This document shows, in pieces, positions 27,662 through 35,256 of a stretch of DNA of 64,000 bases. The stretch is taken from NCBI RefSeq assembly GCF_019239235.1, contig NZ_JAAZTS010000003.1:186001-250000 (forward strand), read 5' to 3'. A model generated the notes under the pieces. The model did no database searches. It was not told the DNA's origin and saw only the letters and a program-made list of their open reading frames with translations. The position numbers and the translations under genes are program-made. How positions within the stretch are numbered: position 1 is the first letter of the stretch; every line of letters begins with the position of its first letter. Origin of the DNA: Caecibacteroides pullorum (lineage in GTDB: Bacteria; Bacteroidota; Bacteroidia; Bacteroidales; Bacteroidaceae).

Positions 27662-30049
27662 TTAGTTGATGAATAGTCTGAATTTGGCAAAGAAGGCCCG
27701 GCCAGGCTTTTGCAGCTTGTAATTGTCGTAAGCCGTTTCGTCCAGCAGGTTGGAGCATTCCAGCGACAGGCTGTAAGTGTCGTTCTTCCACGAGTAGGAG
27801 AGGCCCGCATTGCAGATGTGCTGCGTCGGTATGCGCGACTTGTTCTCGTACGAACCATAGGCTTCCCACGTCAGGAAATACCAGTGCACCCATTGGTAGT
27901 TGCAGTTCAGTCGCAGGCGGCTGTCCGGCAGGCCTACGTTGTGGAACGTATAGCTTGCTTCGGCTCCGCCGAACAGCCAGGGGCGGTTGGGCAGGCGGTT
28001 GTTGTAGGTGGCCGAAGGTTTTCCGTCGGTCTTGTATTGTTGCTGGTCGCGTGCGTCCTGAAAGCTCAGGTTGCCGGACAGTTGCAGTCTGTTCTGCCAG
28101 TCGTAGCGCACTTCCCCTTCCATGCCTTTGATGTGTACGGCCGGAACGTTCTGGTATTGCATCATGCCCTCCTTTTCGATCACCTGCACCTGGATGAAGT
28201 TGTCCACATTGCGCAGGAAACCGTTGGCTTCGTAGTATAACGTGTGCCCGGCAGCCGGACGCCAGGTTCCGAAGAAGCCCAGGTTGACGTTGTCGCTGCT
28301 TTCGGGCTCAAGTGCCACGTTGGCATAGACCGTCGTTCCGTTGCCCAGCAGTTCGCGGGCGATGGGCAGGCGTACACTGTGTTCGAAAGAGGCCTTCACG
28401 GCAAAGGGAGCGGCAAGGGTGAAGCGGGTACCTATGCCATATCCCCAGTAGTTCCGGGTGATGGAACCCCGCACGTTGTTCGAGCCCGTCGTCGCGCCCG
28501 AGTCGGTCTGGCGGATATTGGCATGGTTCACGTAGTCTTTCACGAAGAAGGTGTTGTTCCATCGGTCGTCGAAGAACGACTGATAGTAGGAGAGGCCTGT
28601 GATATGCTTGGTCAGTATGTCGTTCGACGGTTCGAAGTCCGTATCCAGGTCGTCATAGCGGTCATTGCCCGTGCGGTTCATCGAGTAGTCCAGGTTGAAA
28701 CCATGGTGTGCGTTCAGCGCATAGTCGGCATTGGCGTGTACCAGGGTCATCGGACGTTTGTAGTGGCGCATCGAGCGTTTGTTTCCCGTAATTTCGTTGC
28801 GTGAGCTCACGATGTAGCCTCCGTTCCAGTCATATTTCCGGTAGGCGGTATCTACCGTCAGCGAGTGGTCCCACGTGTGCGACAGCGAGGCGTTCAGCTG
28901 TAGTCCCTCCACCAGGAAGTCGCGCTTCCGGTAGCGTGCCGCCACGTTCCATGCGTCCGTCTGCCGTTCGGCCATACCGTAGACCACCGTCTGCACCGAG
29001 CCGGTCTGCAGTTCCTTGTCCGTTTTCGAGTAGGACCCCGAGACGAAGAAGGCGTCGGCCCACCACTTGTCGGCGAAACCTATTTCCAGCTGGCCCAGCA
29101 GGGAAAAATAGTCGTCATGGAAACGCTTGCGGTCGGCGTAGAAGTAGGCGTCTGCCTCTTCGTCCCACACTTCTACGTCTTTCATCCGATAGTCGTTCTT
29201 CGAATAGTTGATGCCCACCGTAGGCCGCACGATGAGTCCCGTCCGCCGTTCCACCCACTGTGCGTTCAGGTCTGCCTTGTGCGTATGGAACGAGCCGATG
29301 CCGTAGGAAGCGTCCAGGTAGTTTTTCTTCTCCTGCTTCGTGACGATGTTGATGGCACCGCCCAGCGCGTCGGTACCCAGGTGGGCAGGCACTACGCCCT
29401 TATACACTTCTATACGGTCGATGATGCCGACAGGCAGGTTGGCCAGCGACATGCCGCTGCCTTTGCTGTCCAGTGGCATGCCGTCCAGAAAGTAGCGCAC
29501 CGAGTTGCCCGAAAGCCCGTTGATAGACAGATCGAAGTCCGAACCCACGCCGCCCTCTTCGCGTACCTTGACGCCTGTCGTGCGGTCCATCAGGCTGTTC
29601 AGGTCGTTCAGTGAAGAGGCCAGTGCCTTCACGTCCAGCGCGTTGACCGCAAATACGCCTTCCTTCAGTTTCTGCGTCTGGCTTTTGCCGTACACCTCTA
29701 CCGTCCCCAGTCCCACGTTGCTTTCCTTCAGGCGGAAATCCTGGGTCGTAGGTCCGTCGATGCGAAGCGGCATCTTCAGTGTCTCGTATCCCACGAACGA
29801 CACCACCACCACATGCCTGCCCGGCGTCACCATCAGTTCGTAGCGTCCGTCCGTATGGCTGTAGCAGCCCGTGCTGCTGTTTTCGATGGCGATGGTGGCC
29901 TGTTCCACCGGATGGCCTTCGCGGTCGGTCACCTTGCCCGAAAGGCGCACCTTGACTTGGCCTACGGCCTCAAGGCTGCCTGCGGCCAGACACAGCAGTA
30001 TCCCGACGAGCAGGAGGCAGGAGCGGATGTTTGTTTTACCCATTTTCAT
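27662..30049 (-). CDS. TonB-dependent outer-membrane receptor, riboswitch-controlled (BtuB-like role)
   Basis: 795 residues: signal peptide, a carboxypeptidase-D-like beta-sandwich (about 32-110, LSGKVTDREGHPVEQATIAI), the plug domain (about 120-240, with FLDGMPLDSKGSGMSLANLP and DALGGAINIVTKQ), and a 22-strand barrel ending in phenylalanine-containing ...FFAKFRLFIN. It transports a scarce ligand across the outer membrane using TonB. A cobalamin riboswitch in its leader and corrin genes downstream indicate cobalamin or a precursor as the cargo. An alternative start 6 bp downstream (MGKTN) is possible. Confidence 0.92.
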   Translation of the reverse strand: MKMGKTNIRSCLLLVGILLCLAAGSLEAVGQVKVRLSGKVTDREGHPVEQATIAIENSSTGCYSHTDGRYELMVTPGRHVVVVSFVGYETLKMPLRIDGPTTQDFRLKESNVGLGTVEVYGKSQTQKLKEGVFAVNALDVKALASSLNDLNSLMDRTTGVKVREEGGVGSDFDLSINGLSGNSVRYFLDGMPLDSKGSGMSLANLPVGIIDRIEVYKGVVPAHLGTDALGGAINIVTKQEKKNYLDASYGIGSFHTHKADLNAQWVERRTGLIVRPTVGINYSKNDYRMKDVEVWDEEADAYFYADRKRFHDDYFSLLGQLEIGFADKWWADAFFVSGSYSKTDKELQTGSVQTVVYGMAERQTDAWNVAARYRKRDFLVEGLQLNASLSHTWDHSLTVDTAYRKYDWNGGYIVSSRNEITGNKRSMRHYKRPMTLVHANADYALNAHHGFNLDYSMNRTGNDRYDDLDTDFEPSNDILTKHITGLSYYQSFFDDRWNNTFFVKDYVNHANIRQTDSGATTGSNNVRGSITRNYWGYGIGTRFTLAAPFAVKASFEHSVRLPIARELLGNGTTVYANVALEPESSDNVNLGFFGTWRPAAGHTLYYEANGFLRNVDNFIQVQVIEKEGMMQYQNVPAVHIKGMEGEVRYDWQNRLQLSGNLSFQDARDQQQYKTDGKPSATYNNRLPNRPWLFGGAEASYTFHNVGLPDSRLRLNCNYQWVHWYFLTWEAYGSYENKSRIPTQHICNAGLSYSWKNDTYSLSLECSNLLDETAYDNYKLQKPGRAFFAKFRLFIN

Positions 30050-30208
30050 ATTCCTATCAGTTCTACGGGAAAACAGGGACAGAAGAAGTACAAAGAGAAA
30101 CGGCCTTGCCCTCGCCTGTCCGCGACAGGGGGATGTCCGGCAAAGAAAGGTCCGACTCGATGTTTCACCGCCTTATTTCCCGAAAGCGTTAAAACGTTGG
30201 CAGATTCT

Positions 30209-30395
30209 GGCAGGTCTTCTGACTTGTCCCAATCCCTGGATGCCTTCCCATCCCTCCGTTGGTAGGGGACAGTGGCTTGGGGTTTTCCAAGGATTCTTCA
30301 TGGCGGGGACTCACAGCAGCGGGTCTGTCCAGGACTTTCACCTGGTTCCCTTTTCATCGCGGCCTCCGAAGCGGGTGGGGCTGCGATACCAAAAC
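30209..30395 (-). promoter_or_regulatory. cobalamin riboswitch (B12 element)
   Basis: On the minus strand the sequence contains the conserved core AAAAGGGAACCAGGTGAAAG, then TCCTGGACAG and CCCGCTGCTGTGAG, and the B12 box AGCCACTG (30270-30277), flanked by the closing arm GTCAGAAGACCTGCC. These are the diagnostic blocks of the cobalamin riboswitch in the right order. It sits between a promoter box at 30402-30409 and the TonB receptor start at 30049, with about 160 bp of expression platform. High cobalamin should lower expression of the receptor, DUF4374 and cbiK genes. Confidence 0.93.
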
Positions 30396-30401
30396 CGGCG
30401 G

Positions 30402-30409
30402 CAAAGATA
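30402..30409 (-). promoter_or_regulatory. -7 box ahead of the cobalamin riboswitch
   Basis: Minus strand TATCTTTG followed by CC, directly upstream of the riboswitch 5' end. No TTTG -33 partner is evident. Confidence 0.55.
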
Positions 30410-30808
30410 GTCCTTTTTTCGAGTTCCGTCCCCATGTCGGCGGAAATATTTTGTGGCGTTGCAATGATTTTATCAACATGCGCGATTCCGAGAAGACGGA
30501 TGCCGGCCGTTAAATCGTCTTAAAAGTCCGCTCGCGACAGGCGCCGCACTTTTCGGACGGGCGGGGAGAGATGGAAAAACTCACCTTCGCTTATACGGAT
30601 AGATATAGATTTCTCTCCAGAAGCTTGGTTTTCAGCGTATAATCTGTGTCCATCCATGTGAGTGACGGTGACATTTGTCTGCATACCGTTCACTTCGTGT
30701 CTGCCCAAAAGTGCGGTATCCGCCGGAATTCTTTTGTTGTTTTCTTCCGTGATTTGCCTCTGTGCAAGGGCAATGGTGCCCTTGCCGGACTTTAAAATCA
30801 CAAAAACG
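30410..30808. other. 399-bp gap with no assigned gene
   Basis: Between the riboswitch promoter (minus) and the VirE-N/DUF3987 gene (plus). It must hold the promoter of the latter, but no clear TAnnTTTG/TTTG pair was found on the plus strand. A minus-strand open frame crosses it but is not convincing. Base composition changes here from moderate to very GC-rich, so the gap may include the islet boundary. Confidence 0.5.
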
Positions 30809-33310
30809 ATGGAAACAACATCCAAAAACATCTTCTGCTTCTCGCGTTTCAGCAGCGTGAGGAGCAAATGTGCCACGGACACTACACTCGAGCAGTTCGT
30901 GGCCGACATCCGCGGCGAGGCCTTCCGCAAGCGGGTGGAGCAGTACCGTCGCCTGCGCTCGCAGCGCGGACAGGAGGCCGAGGCACAACGCGTCAAGTCG
31001 TCCATGCCCTGCGTCACGCCCTCGTGTCGCTGTTTCGGCGGGCATGCCGCGAGCAACTTGCAGTCGTACAGCGGCTTGGCGTGTGCGGACTACGACGGCA
31101 CCGTCGGTCGAACGGACGAGATTATGGCCCTGGCTGCTGCACTGCCCTATGTGGCGGCCGCCTTCCGCAGCATATCGGGCGAAGGGGTGAAGATCTTCGT
31201 CCGTATCCGTACGGAGGACCTGGCCGGGGGCTATGCGCCCGTCTACGCTGCCGTGGGGCGTGCGGTGAGTGCCGCCGTGCGCCATGCCTACGACGAGAAG
31301 TGCGCCCCCGTGACCCAGCCCTGCTATTACTCCTGGGACCCCGCCGCGTACTACAATCCCGCCGCCACGCCCTTCCCCTACGACCCTGCGGAGGCTGTTC
31401 CCGCATCACGTCCTACCGCCCCGCAACCTGTGGGCACCGCTTCTGCCGCCACAGGCGGAGAGGATGCCGGCGTCGTGCCGGGCGAAGGCTTCCTGGCGGC
31501 TTTCGTCCACCGCTTCGAGCAGGAGTATCCCTTCCGTCCCGGACAGCGCAACGACATCGCCCTGCGCCTGGGCCGCTCGGCCCGCCGTAAAGGTTTTTCG
31601 ACGCAGGAACTGGACGAGGTCATCGCGCTCTATGCCGCCCGCCACGCCATGTCCGACTTCAACGCCGGCGACATCCGCCAGCGGGTGCTGTCTGGTTATC
31701 AGTATGTTAGTTCGCAAATGCCGCCGGAAAAGGCAGGCGAAAAGGGCCAAGGCAAGTTTCAGGGTTCCCTTAAACCCGGTTTTTCGGCGAAAACGGCCGA
31801 CGAGGCGGACGAAGTGTCGGAAAAAAATGAAGCCCTCATGGCTGCCCTGCCCCTCATCCCCCGGGAAGTGTATGACGCCCTGCCGCCGCTGCTGGAGCGG
31901 TGTGTCCGCCCCGCGGCCAATGCCTACGAGCGCGATTTCCTGCTGCTGGGTTCGCTCAACAGCTGCAGCGCGCTGCTGCCCCGCGTGCGCTTCCTCTACA
32001 AGCGGGTGGAGTATTCGCCCCACTTCTACCTGGCCGTCGTGGCCCCGGCCGGTACGGGCAAGGGAGTCGTGGCCTTCACCGCCTCGCTGCTCGACGCCAC
32101 CGAAGACTGGTACGGCCGCCTGCGCAGCGAGCGGCGCCGGAAGAACGAGGAGGCGCAGACCCTGTGGGAACAGGAGCTGGCCGAAGCCCGCAAGCAGCGC
32201 CGCCAGCCTGACTTTGCCCTGAAGCCCGAGGAGGAGAAGATGCCCTACTTCAAGTTGCCCGCCACCATCAGCAAGAGCCGCCTGATCGAGTGCCTGGCCG
32301 CGGCGGGCGAAGCCGGCTGCGCCATGGCCACCACCGAGATGGCCACGCTGACCGAAGCCATCGGGACGGACTACGGCCGCTTCGAGGACATCCTGCTGAA
32401 GGCGGCCCATCACGAGGAGGTGGCCTCGTCCTACAAGGTGGACGGGCTGCCGCTGGTGGCACGCCGTCCGCGGCTGGCGCTGGCCATGTCGGGCACGCCC
32501 GAACAGTTTGCCCGCTTCTTCCGCTCGCTGGAGACGGGGCTCTACAGCCGCTTCGCCGTGTGCACCCGTCCGCCGTCGGTCTGCTGGGAGTCCTGCGCCC
32601 CGGACAGCGTGCAGCCCGACCTCGGCTCCTACTTCCACACCCTGGGCGAGGAGTTGCTGGGCATGCACCTGGCCCTGCTGGAAAGCCCCACGCGGGTGAA
32701 CTTCACGCCTGCGCAGTGGGAGCGGCACACCGCCTTCTTCAGCCGCCTGCTGGCCGAGACCCACGCCGAGGGGCGCGACACGCTGCTGGGCATCATCTTC
32801 CGCCACGGGTTGCTGGCCATGCGTCTGGCAGCCCTGCTCACCGCCTTCCGCAAGTGGGACGGTTTCCGCCATTCGCCCGAATACACCTGTACGGACGCGG
32901 ACTTCCGCTCGGCGCTGCTCATTACGCAGACGGTGCTGGAGCACAGCCTGCTGCTCTGCACCTCGCTGCCGGACAGCGACCGTCCCATGCCCGCCCTGCG
33001 CAAGACTCACCTGCTGGAGCAGGTGCTGGCCGTCCTTCCACGAAAATTTTCGTACACCGAGTTTGTGGAGACGGCCATGACGTCCGACATCTCGCTCAGC
33101 ACGGCCAAGCGGATGCTCCAGCGGGCGCAGAAAGCGCAACTGATTGTGAAGCAGAAAGATGGGTATCGCAAGAAGCGCTTGTCGCGCCAGACGTCGGGTT
33201 TAAATGACCCCGAACCCCGAAAACGGACCCCAAAATCGCCGAAAACGGCGGGAAAGACAATAAAAAAAAGTGACAACCCCGTAAATCCCGAAGCTTATGA
33301 AAAAGACTGA
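30809..33310 (+). CDS. VirE-N/DUF3987 primase-helicase-like protein
   Basis: 833 residues from the ATG at 30809; longer upstream frames add a non-homologous hydrophobic tail. The N-terminal part (about 20-200) resembles the BT4734-like/VirE N-terminal region, with the SGLACADYDGTVGRTDEIMA and FRSISGEGVKIFVRI segments, reminiscent of primase-type folds. A helical section near 230-300 follows (FLAAFVHRFEQEYPFRPGQR). The DUF3987 ATPase-like domain (about 345-720) has a P-loop-like APAGTGKG near residue 411 and MATTEMATL further on. The C-terminus is basic. Such proteins are widespread next to HU-like genes in Bacteroides; the function is not established, and DNA replication or mobilisation is inferred. 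Very GC-rich, overlapping the next gene by 14 bp. Confidence 0.82.
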   Translation: METTSKNIFCFSRFSSVRSKCATDTTLEQFVADIRGEAFRKRVEQYRRLRSQRGQEAEAQRVKSSMPCVTPSCRCFGGHAASNLQSYSGLACADYDGTVGRTDEIMALAAALPYVAAAFRSISGEGVKIFVRIRTEDLAGGYAPVYAAVGRAVSAAVRHAYDEKCAPVTQPCYYSWDPAAYYNPAATPFPYDPAEAVPASRPTAPQPVGTASAATGGEDAGVVPGEGFLAAFVHRFEQEYPFRPGQRNDIALRLGRSARRKGFSTQELDEVIALYAARHAMSDFNAGDIRQRVLSGYQYVSSQMPPEKAGEKGQGKFQGSLKPGFSAKTADEADEVSEKNEALMAALPLIPREVYDALPPLLERCVRPAANAYERDFLLLGSLNSCSALLPRVRFLYKRVEYSPHFYLAVVAPAGTGKGVVAFTASLLDATEDWYGRLRSERRRKNEEAQTLWEQELAEARKQRRQPDFALKPEEEKMPYFKLPATISKSRLIECLAAAGEAGCAMATTEMATLTEAIGTDYGRFEDILLKAAHHEEVASSYKVDGLPLVARRPRLALAMSGTPEQFARFFRSLETGLYSRFAVCTRPPSVCWESCAPDSVQPDLGSYFHTLGEELLGMHLALLESPTRVNFTPAQWERHTAFFSRLLAETHAEGRDTLLGIIFRHGLLAMRLAALLTAFRKWDGFRHSPEYTCTDADFRSALLITQTVLEHSLLLCTSLPDSDRPMPALRKTHLLEQVLAVLPRKFSYTEFVETAMTSDISLSTAKRMLQRAQKAQLIVKQKDGYRKKRLSRQTSGLNDPEPRKRTPKSPKTAGKTIKKSDNPVNPEAYEKD

Positions 33311-33551
33311 TACCCCTCTGATGCCTGCCGACGAAGCTCCCTTCGCCATCCGTCCCTACCTGAAGGTGGACCTGGCCCGCCTCTACAGCCCCGGCCTGGC
33401 TGACCGCACGGCCATGAACCGCCTGAACCGCTGGATCCGCCACAACCGCGAACTGCACGACCGCCTCTACTCCGGCCGCGAGGGGAAGAACGACATCTGT
33501 TTCTCCCTCCGGCAGGTGCGGCTGCTGGTGGAGTATCTGGGAGAGCCGTGA
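33297..33551 (+). CDS. DUF4248 family small protein
   Basis: 84 residues. It matches the DUF4248 pattern: FAIRPYLKVDLARLYSP at the N-terminus, a central helix-rich basic stretch (NRLNRWIRHNRELHDRL), and a C-terminal FSLRQVRLLVEYLGEP. The layout suggests a small helix-turn-helix-like DNA- or protein-binding protein, but no activity is known. It overlaps the 3' end of the DUF3987 gene by 14 bp, so the two are probably co-translated. A strong hairpin follows. Confidence 0.85.
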   Translation: MKKTDTPLMPADEAPFAIRPYLKVDLARLYSPGLADRTAMNRLNRWIRHNRELHDRLYSGREGKNDICFSLRQVRLLVEYLGEP

Positions 33552-33588
33552 TTGTTCCGCCCCTCAAGCGGGTATGTTTTCTGTGAGA

Positions 33589-33624
33589 AGCGGCATAGTT
33601 CTGCGGAGGAACTATGCCGCTTTT
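33589..33624. terminator. bidirectional hairpin after the DUF4248 gene
   Basis: AGCGGCATAGTT (33589-33600) pairs perfectly with AACTATGCCGCT (33610-33621) around a 9-base loop, followed by TTT. It lies between the convergent DUF4248 (plus) and coiled-coil (minus) genes. Confidence 0.8.
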
Positions 33625-33629
33625 GCGGT

Positions 33630-34157
33630 TCACCAGGCGGCGTTTCGCTTGGCGCGGAGGAGTTCTTCTTCGATCAGTTTCTTTTGCCGTTCTTTTTCCT
33701 TTCGCTCCTTGTCTACCAGTTTGTCGTTCTCCTTCAGTTGCCCTTCGACCTCTTTGAGCATTTTCCTCAGTTCGATGCAGAGTCTTTCGCTGAGGATTTT
33801 TTTTGCGCTGAATATTTTCTCCAGATTCTCCATGGCTGTATCGAACAGTTTCATTTCTTTCTGTCCGGTATGCTGATATTTTTGTTCTTCTTGAGGCGGC
33901 AGTCTCCTTCTGTAGTAGAACACCGTTGGGGATTTGGCGCTTGTCAGCTTCTTCTGCCATTCGTCCTTGTCGTTGAAGTTTTCCCTGCATCTTGTCAGTT
34001 GCCGGTTCAGGGATTGGAGATATTCCAATAGCTTGTCGGGCGTCGTGTCGGGTGGGTATTCTTTTTGTTCGATGAGGTCCAGTGTTCTGCCGATGGCGGA
34101 TAACACTCCCAGTTGCCTCTCTATCGTACGTCCCAATAATTCCAATTGCTGTATCAT
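33630..34157 (-). CDS. uncharacterised coiled-coil protein
   Basis: 175 residues from the ATG at 34157 (MIQQLELLGRTIERQLGVL). The longer upstream frame runs through the 10-bp repeat region and is rejected. It is rich in Lys, Glu, Gln and Leu with heptad-like spacing, especially residues 110-170 (LRKMLKEVEGQLKENDKL), predicting long helices. There is no signal peptide, membrane segment or recognised motif. It is transcribed against the islet's other genes and diverges from the HU-like gene. Real coding is supported by the clean stop/start boundaries and AT-richer codon use than its neighbours; the function is unknown. Confidence 0.65.
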   Translation of the reverse strand: MIQQLELLGRTIERQLGVLSAIGRTLDLIEQKEYPPDTTPDKLLEYLQSLNRQLTRCRENFNDKDEWQKKLTSAKSPTVFYYRRRLPPQEEQKYQHTGQKEMKLFDTAMENLEKIFSAKKILSERLCIELRKMLKEVEGQLKENDKLVDKERKEKERQKKLIEEELLRAKRNAAW

Positions 34158-34230
34158 GGGGCTGTTTGCTGTTGTCTCTTTTTTTTTGAATGCTTTTTCT
34201 CTCTCTCTTCTGTGTCTTGCCGGACCCGGA

Positions 34231-34301
34231 AGTTTGCATGAAGTCCGCCTGAGTCCGCACAAGTGCGCACAGGTTCGCACGGGCAGACACGAGTCCGCAT
34301 C
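34231..34301 (+). repeat. short repeats with 10-bp period upstream of the HU-like gene
   Basis: Successive units from 34242 read AGTCCGCCTG, AGTCCGCACA, AGTGCGCACA, GGTTCGCACG, GGCAGACACG, AGTCCGCATC, each exactly 10 bp. AGTTTGCATG at 34231 is a further unit offset by 1 bp. The approximate consensus is AGTCCGCACA. One turn of B-DNA per unit puts each copy on the same face of the helix. It lies in the divergent gap between the coiled-coil and HU-like genes, 110 bp before the latter's start. Confidence 0.75.
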
Positions 34302-34410
34302 CTGCCGCCGCAGTTTTTCCCACCTTTGTGGTGTCGACCGGAAGACAGGGCGAAGGCGTATATGCCCACCGTACAAACATACGCCAAATTTTTTAAAAAA
34401 GCAAGCGATT

Positions 34411-34905
34411 ATGTCAGTAACCTACAAACGCGTATTCCGCAAGAACCCCGCGCTGAAGGACGGCACGGGGAAGTACCACCCCCAGCTCATCGTCTGGGGC
34501 AAGTCGGCCACGCTGGACACGCTGGCGCAGCAGATGAAGGAAAGCAGCTCGCTGACGCTGGGCGACATCCGCAGCGTGCTGACCAATTTCGTCGCCGCCA
34601 TGCGGGCCGAGCTCTACAACGGGCATTCGGTGAACGTCGACGGCTTCGGCGTCTTCAGCCTCTCGGCCACCACCGAGGGCGTGGACCGGAAGGAGGACTG
34701 CGGGGCGGACCAGATCAAGTCCGTGCGCATCAACTTCCGCGCCTCGAGCGCCATCCGTCCCAACCTGGATCCCGCCACCACCCGTGTGGAGGACCGCATC
34801 GACTTCGTCGACCTGGAGTCGCAGCTGAAGAAGCTGAACGTGCAGGGCGGTACCGAACCCGACGGCGGTAGCGAGGATGACGAAGAGGGCGGCAGTCCGC
34901 TGTGA
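34411..34905 (+). CDS. HU-like DNA-binding protein with acidic tail
   Basis: 164 residues. It has the Bacteroidetes HU-HIG layout: an HU/IHF-type fold with helices around LDTLAQQMKESSSLTLGDIR and the FVAAMRAELYNGHSVNVDGF turn that precedes the DNA-binding arm, then GVFSLSATTEG. The C-terminus is a linker ending in a run of Asp/Glu/Gly residues (SEDDEEGG). Start chosen at 34411, preceded by an A-rich stretch. HU-like proteins bend and package DNA. It neighbours the DUF3987 module, an arrangement repeated across Bacteroides genomes. The 10-bp repeats upstream may be its own binding sites. Confidence 0.88.
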   Translation: MSVTYKRVFRKNPALKDGTGKYHPQLIVWGKSATLDTLAQQMKESSSLTLGDIRSVLTNFVAAMRAELYNGHSVNVDGFGVFSLSATTEGVDRKEDCGADQIKSVRINFRASSAIRPNLDPATTRVEDRIDFVDLESQLKKLNVQGGTEPDGGSEDDEEGGSPL

Positions 34906-34922
34906 GAATGGATAACTCCATG

Positions 34923-34987
34923 AATGGATAATGGATAATGGAGAATGATCCGTTCGCATCTCAAATTTTAATTATCCATTATCCATT
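34923..34987. repeat. perfect 17-bp inverted repeat
   Basis: AATGGATAATGGATAAT (34923-34939) and ATTATCCATTATCCATT (34971-34987) are exact reverse complements, separated by 31 bp. The left arm is itself two copies of AATGGATA. It can form an AT-rich cruciform or RNA hairpin just after the HU-like gene. Confidence 0.85.
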
Positions 34988-35008
34988 CTCAGTTCTCCAT
35001 TAAAAGAA

Positions 35009-35036
35009 ATTCTCAATTCTCAATTCTCAATTTTCA
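35009..35036 (+). repeat. four 7-bp tandem repeats before the smalltalk ORF
   Basis: ATTCTCA three times, then ATTTTCA, ending 11 bp before the smalltalk start codon. Copy-number change here would alter the distance to any upstream promoter or ribosome site. Confidence 0.8.
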
Positions 35037-35047
35037 ATTAAAGAACT

Positions 35048-35152
35048 ATGGCAATCAAAAAATCTGTTTGGGACACGATCCTGAAAGTGATCATCGCCGT
35101 GGCTTCGGCCATTGCGGGCGCGCTGGGCGCCCAGGCGGCGAACCTGTTGTAA
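35048..35152 (+). CDS. smalltalk protein
   Basis: 34 residues: MAIKKSVWDTILKVIIAVAS followed by AIAGALGAQAANLL. It matches the very short 'smalltalk' family found near HU-like genes in Bacteroides: two lysines, a tryptophan, then one hydrophobic Ala/Ile/Gly-rich helix, probably membrane-associated. The function is unknown. In many genomes an N-acetylmuramoyl-L-alanine amidase gene follows; here none does, and RHS genes come next. Start ATG at 35048; AAAGAAC upstream is a weak ribosome-binding site. A GC-rich terminator closes the unit. Confidence 0.82.
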   Translation: MAIKKSVWDTILKVIIAVASAIAGALGAQAANLL

Positions 35153-35188
35153 GGCATGTGCGGAGCCTTTCCGCACCATTCTGGACGG

Positions 35189-35232
35189 GGCTGCCCCGCA
35201 GTTTGTTCCCAGTCGTGGGGCAGCCTTTTTTT
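35189..35232 (+). terminator. intrinsic terminator after smalltalk
   Basis: GGCTGCCCC (35189-35197) pairs with GGGGCAGCC (35217-35225), followed by seven T. A smaller hairpin GTGCGGA/TCCGCAC lies just before it. Confidence 0.85.
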
Positions 35233-35256
35233 CAAACTATTAATCGTATGTATCTT

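Noticed and set aside
30520..30831. Minus-strand frame of up to about 103 codons in the gap before the DUF3987 gene
   Set aside because: Parts look protein-like, but there is no family match, no clear promoter or ribosome site, and it overlaps the start of the DUF3987 gene. It cannot be excluded as a small gene.
31406..33139. Minus-strand 577-codon frame opposite the DUF3987 gene
   Set aside because: Shadow frame in very GC-rich DNA, low-complexity Gln/Gly/Val/Arg product with no motif.
33934..34410. In-frame extension upstream of the HU-like gene
   Set aside because: It runs antisense to the coiled-coil gene and through the 10-bp repeats; the ATG at 34411 starts the HU-like domain.
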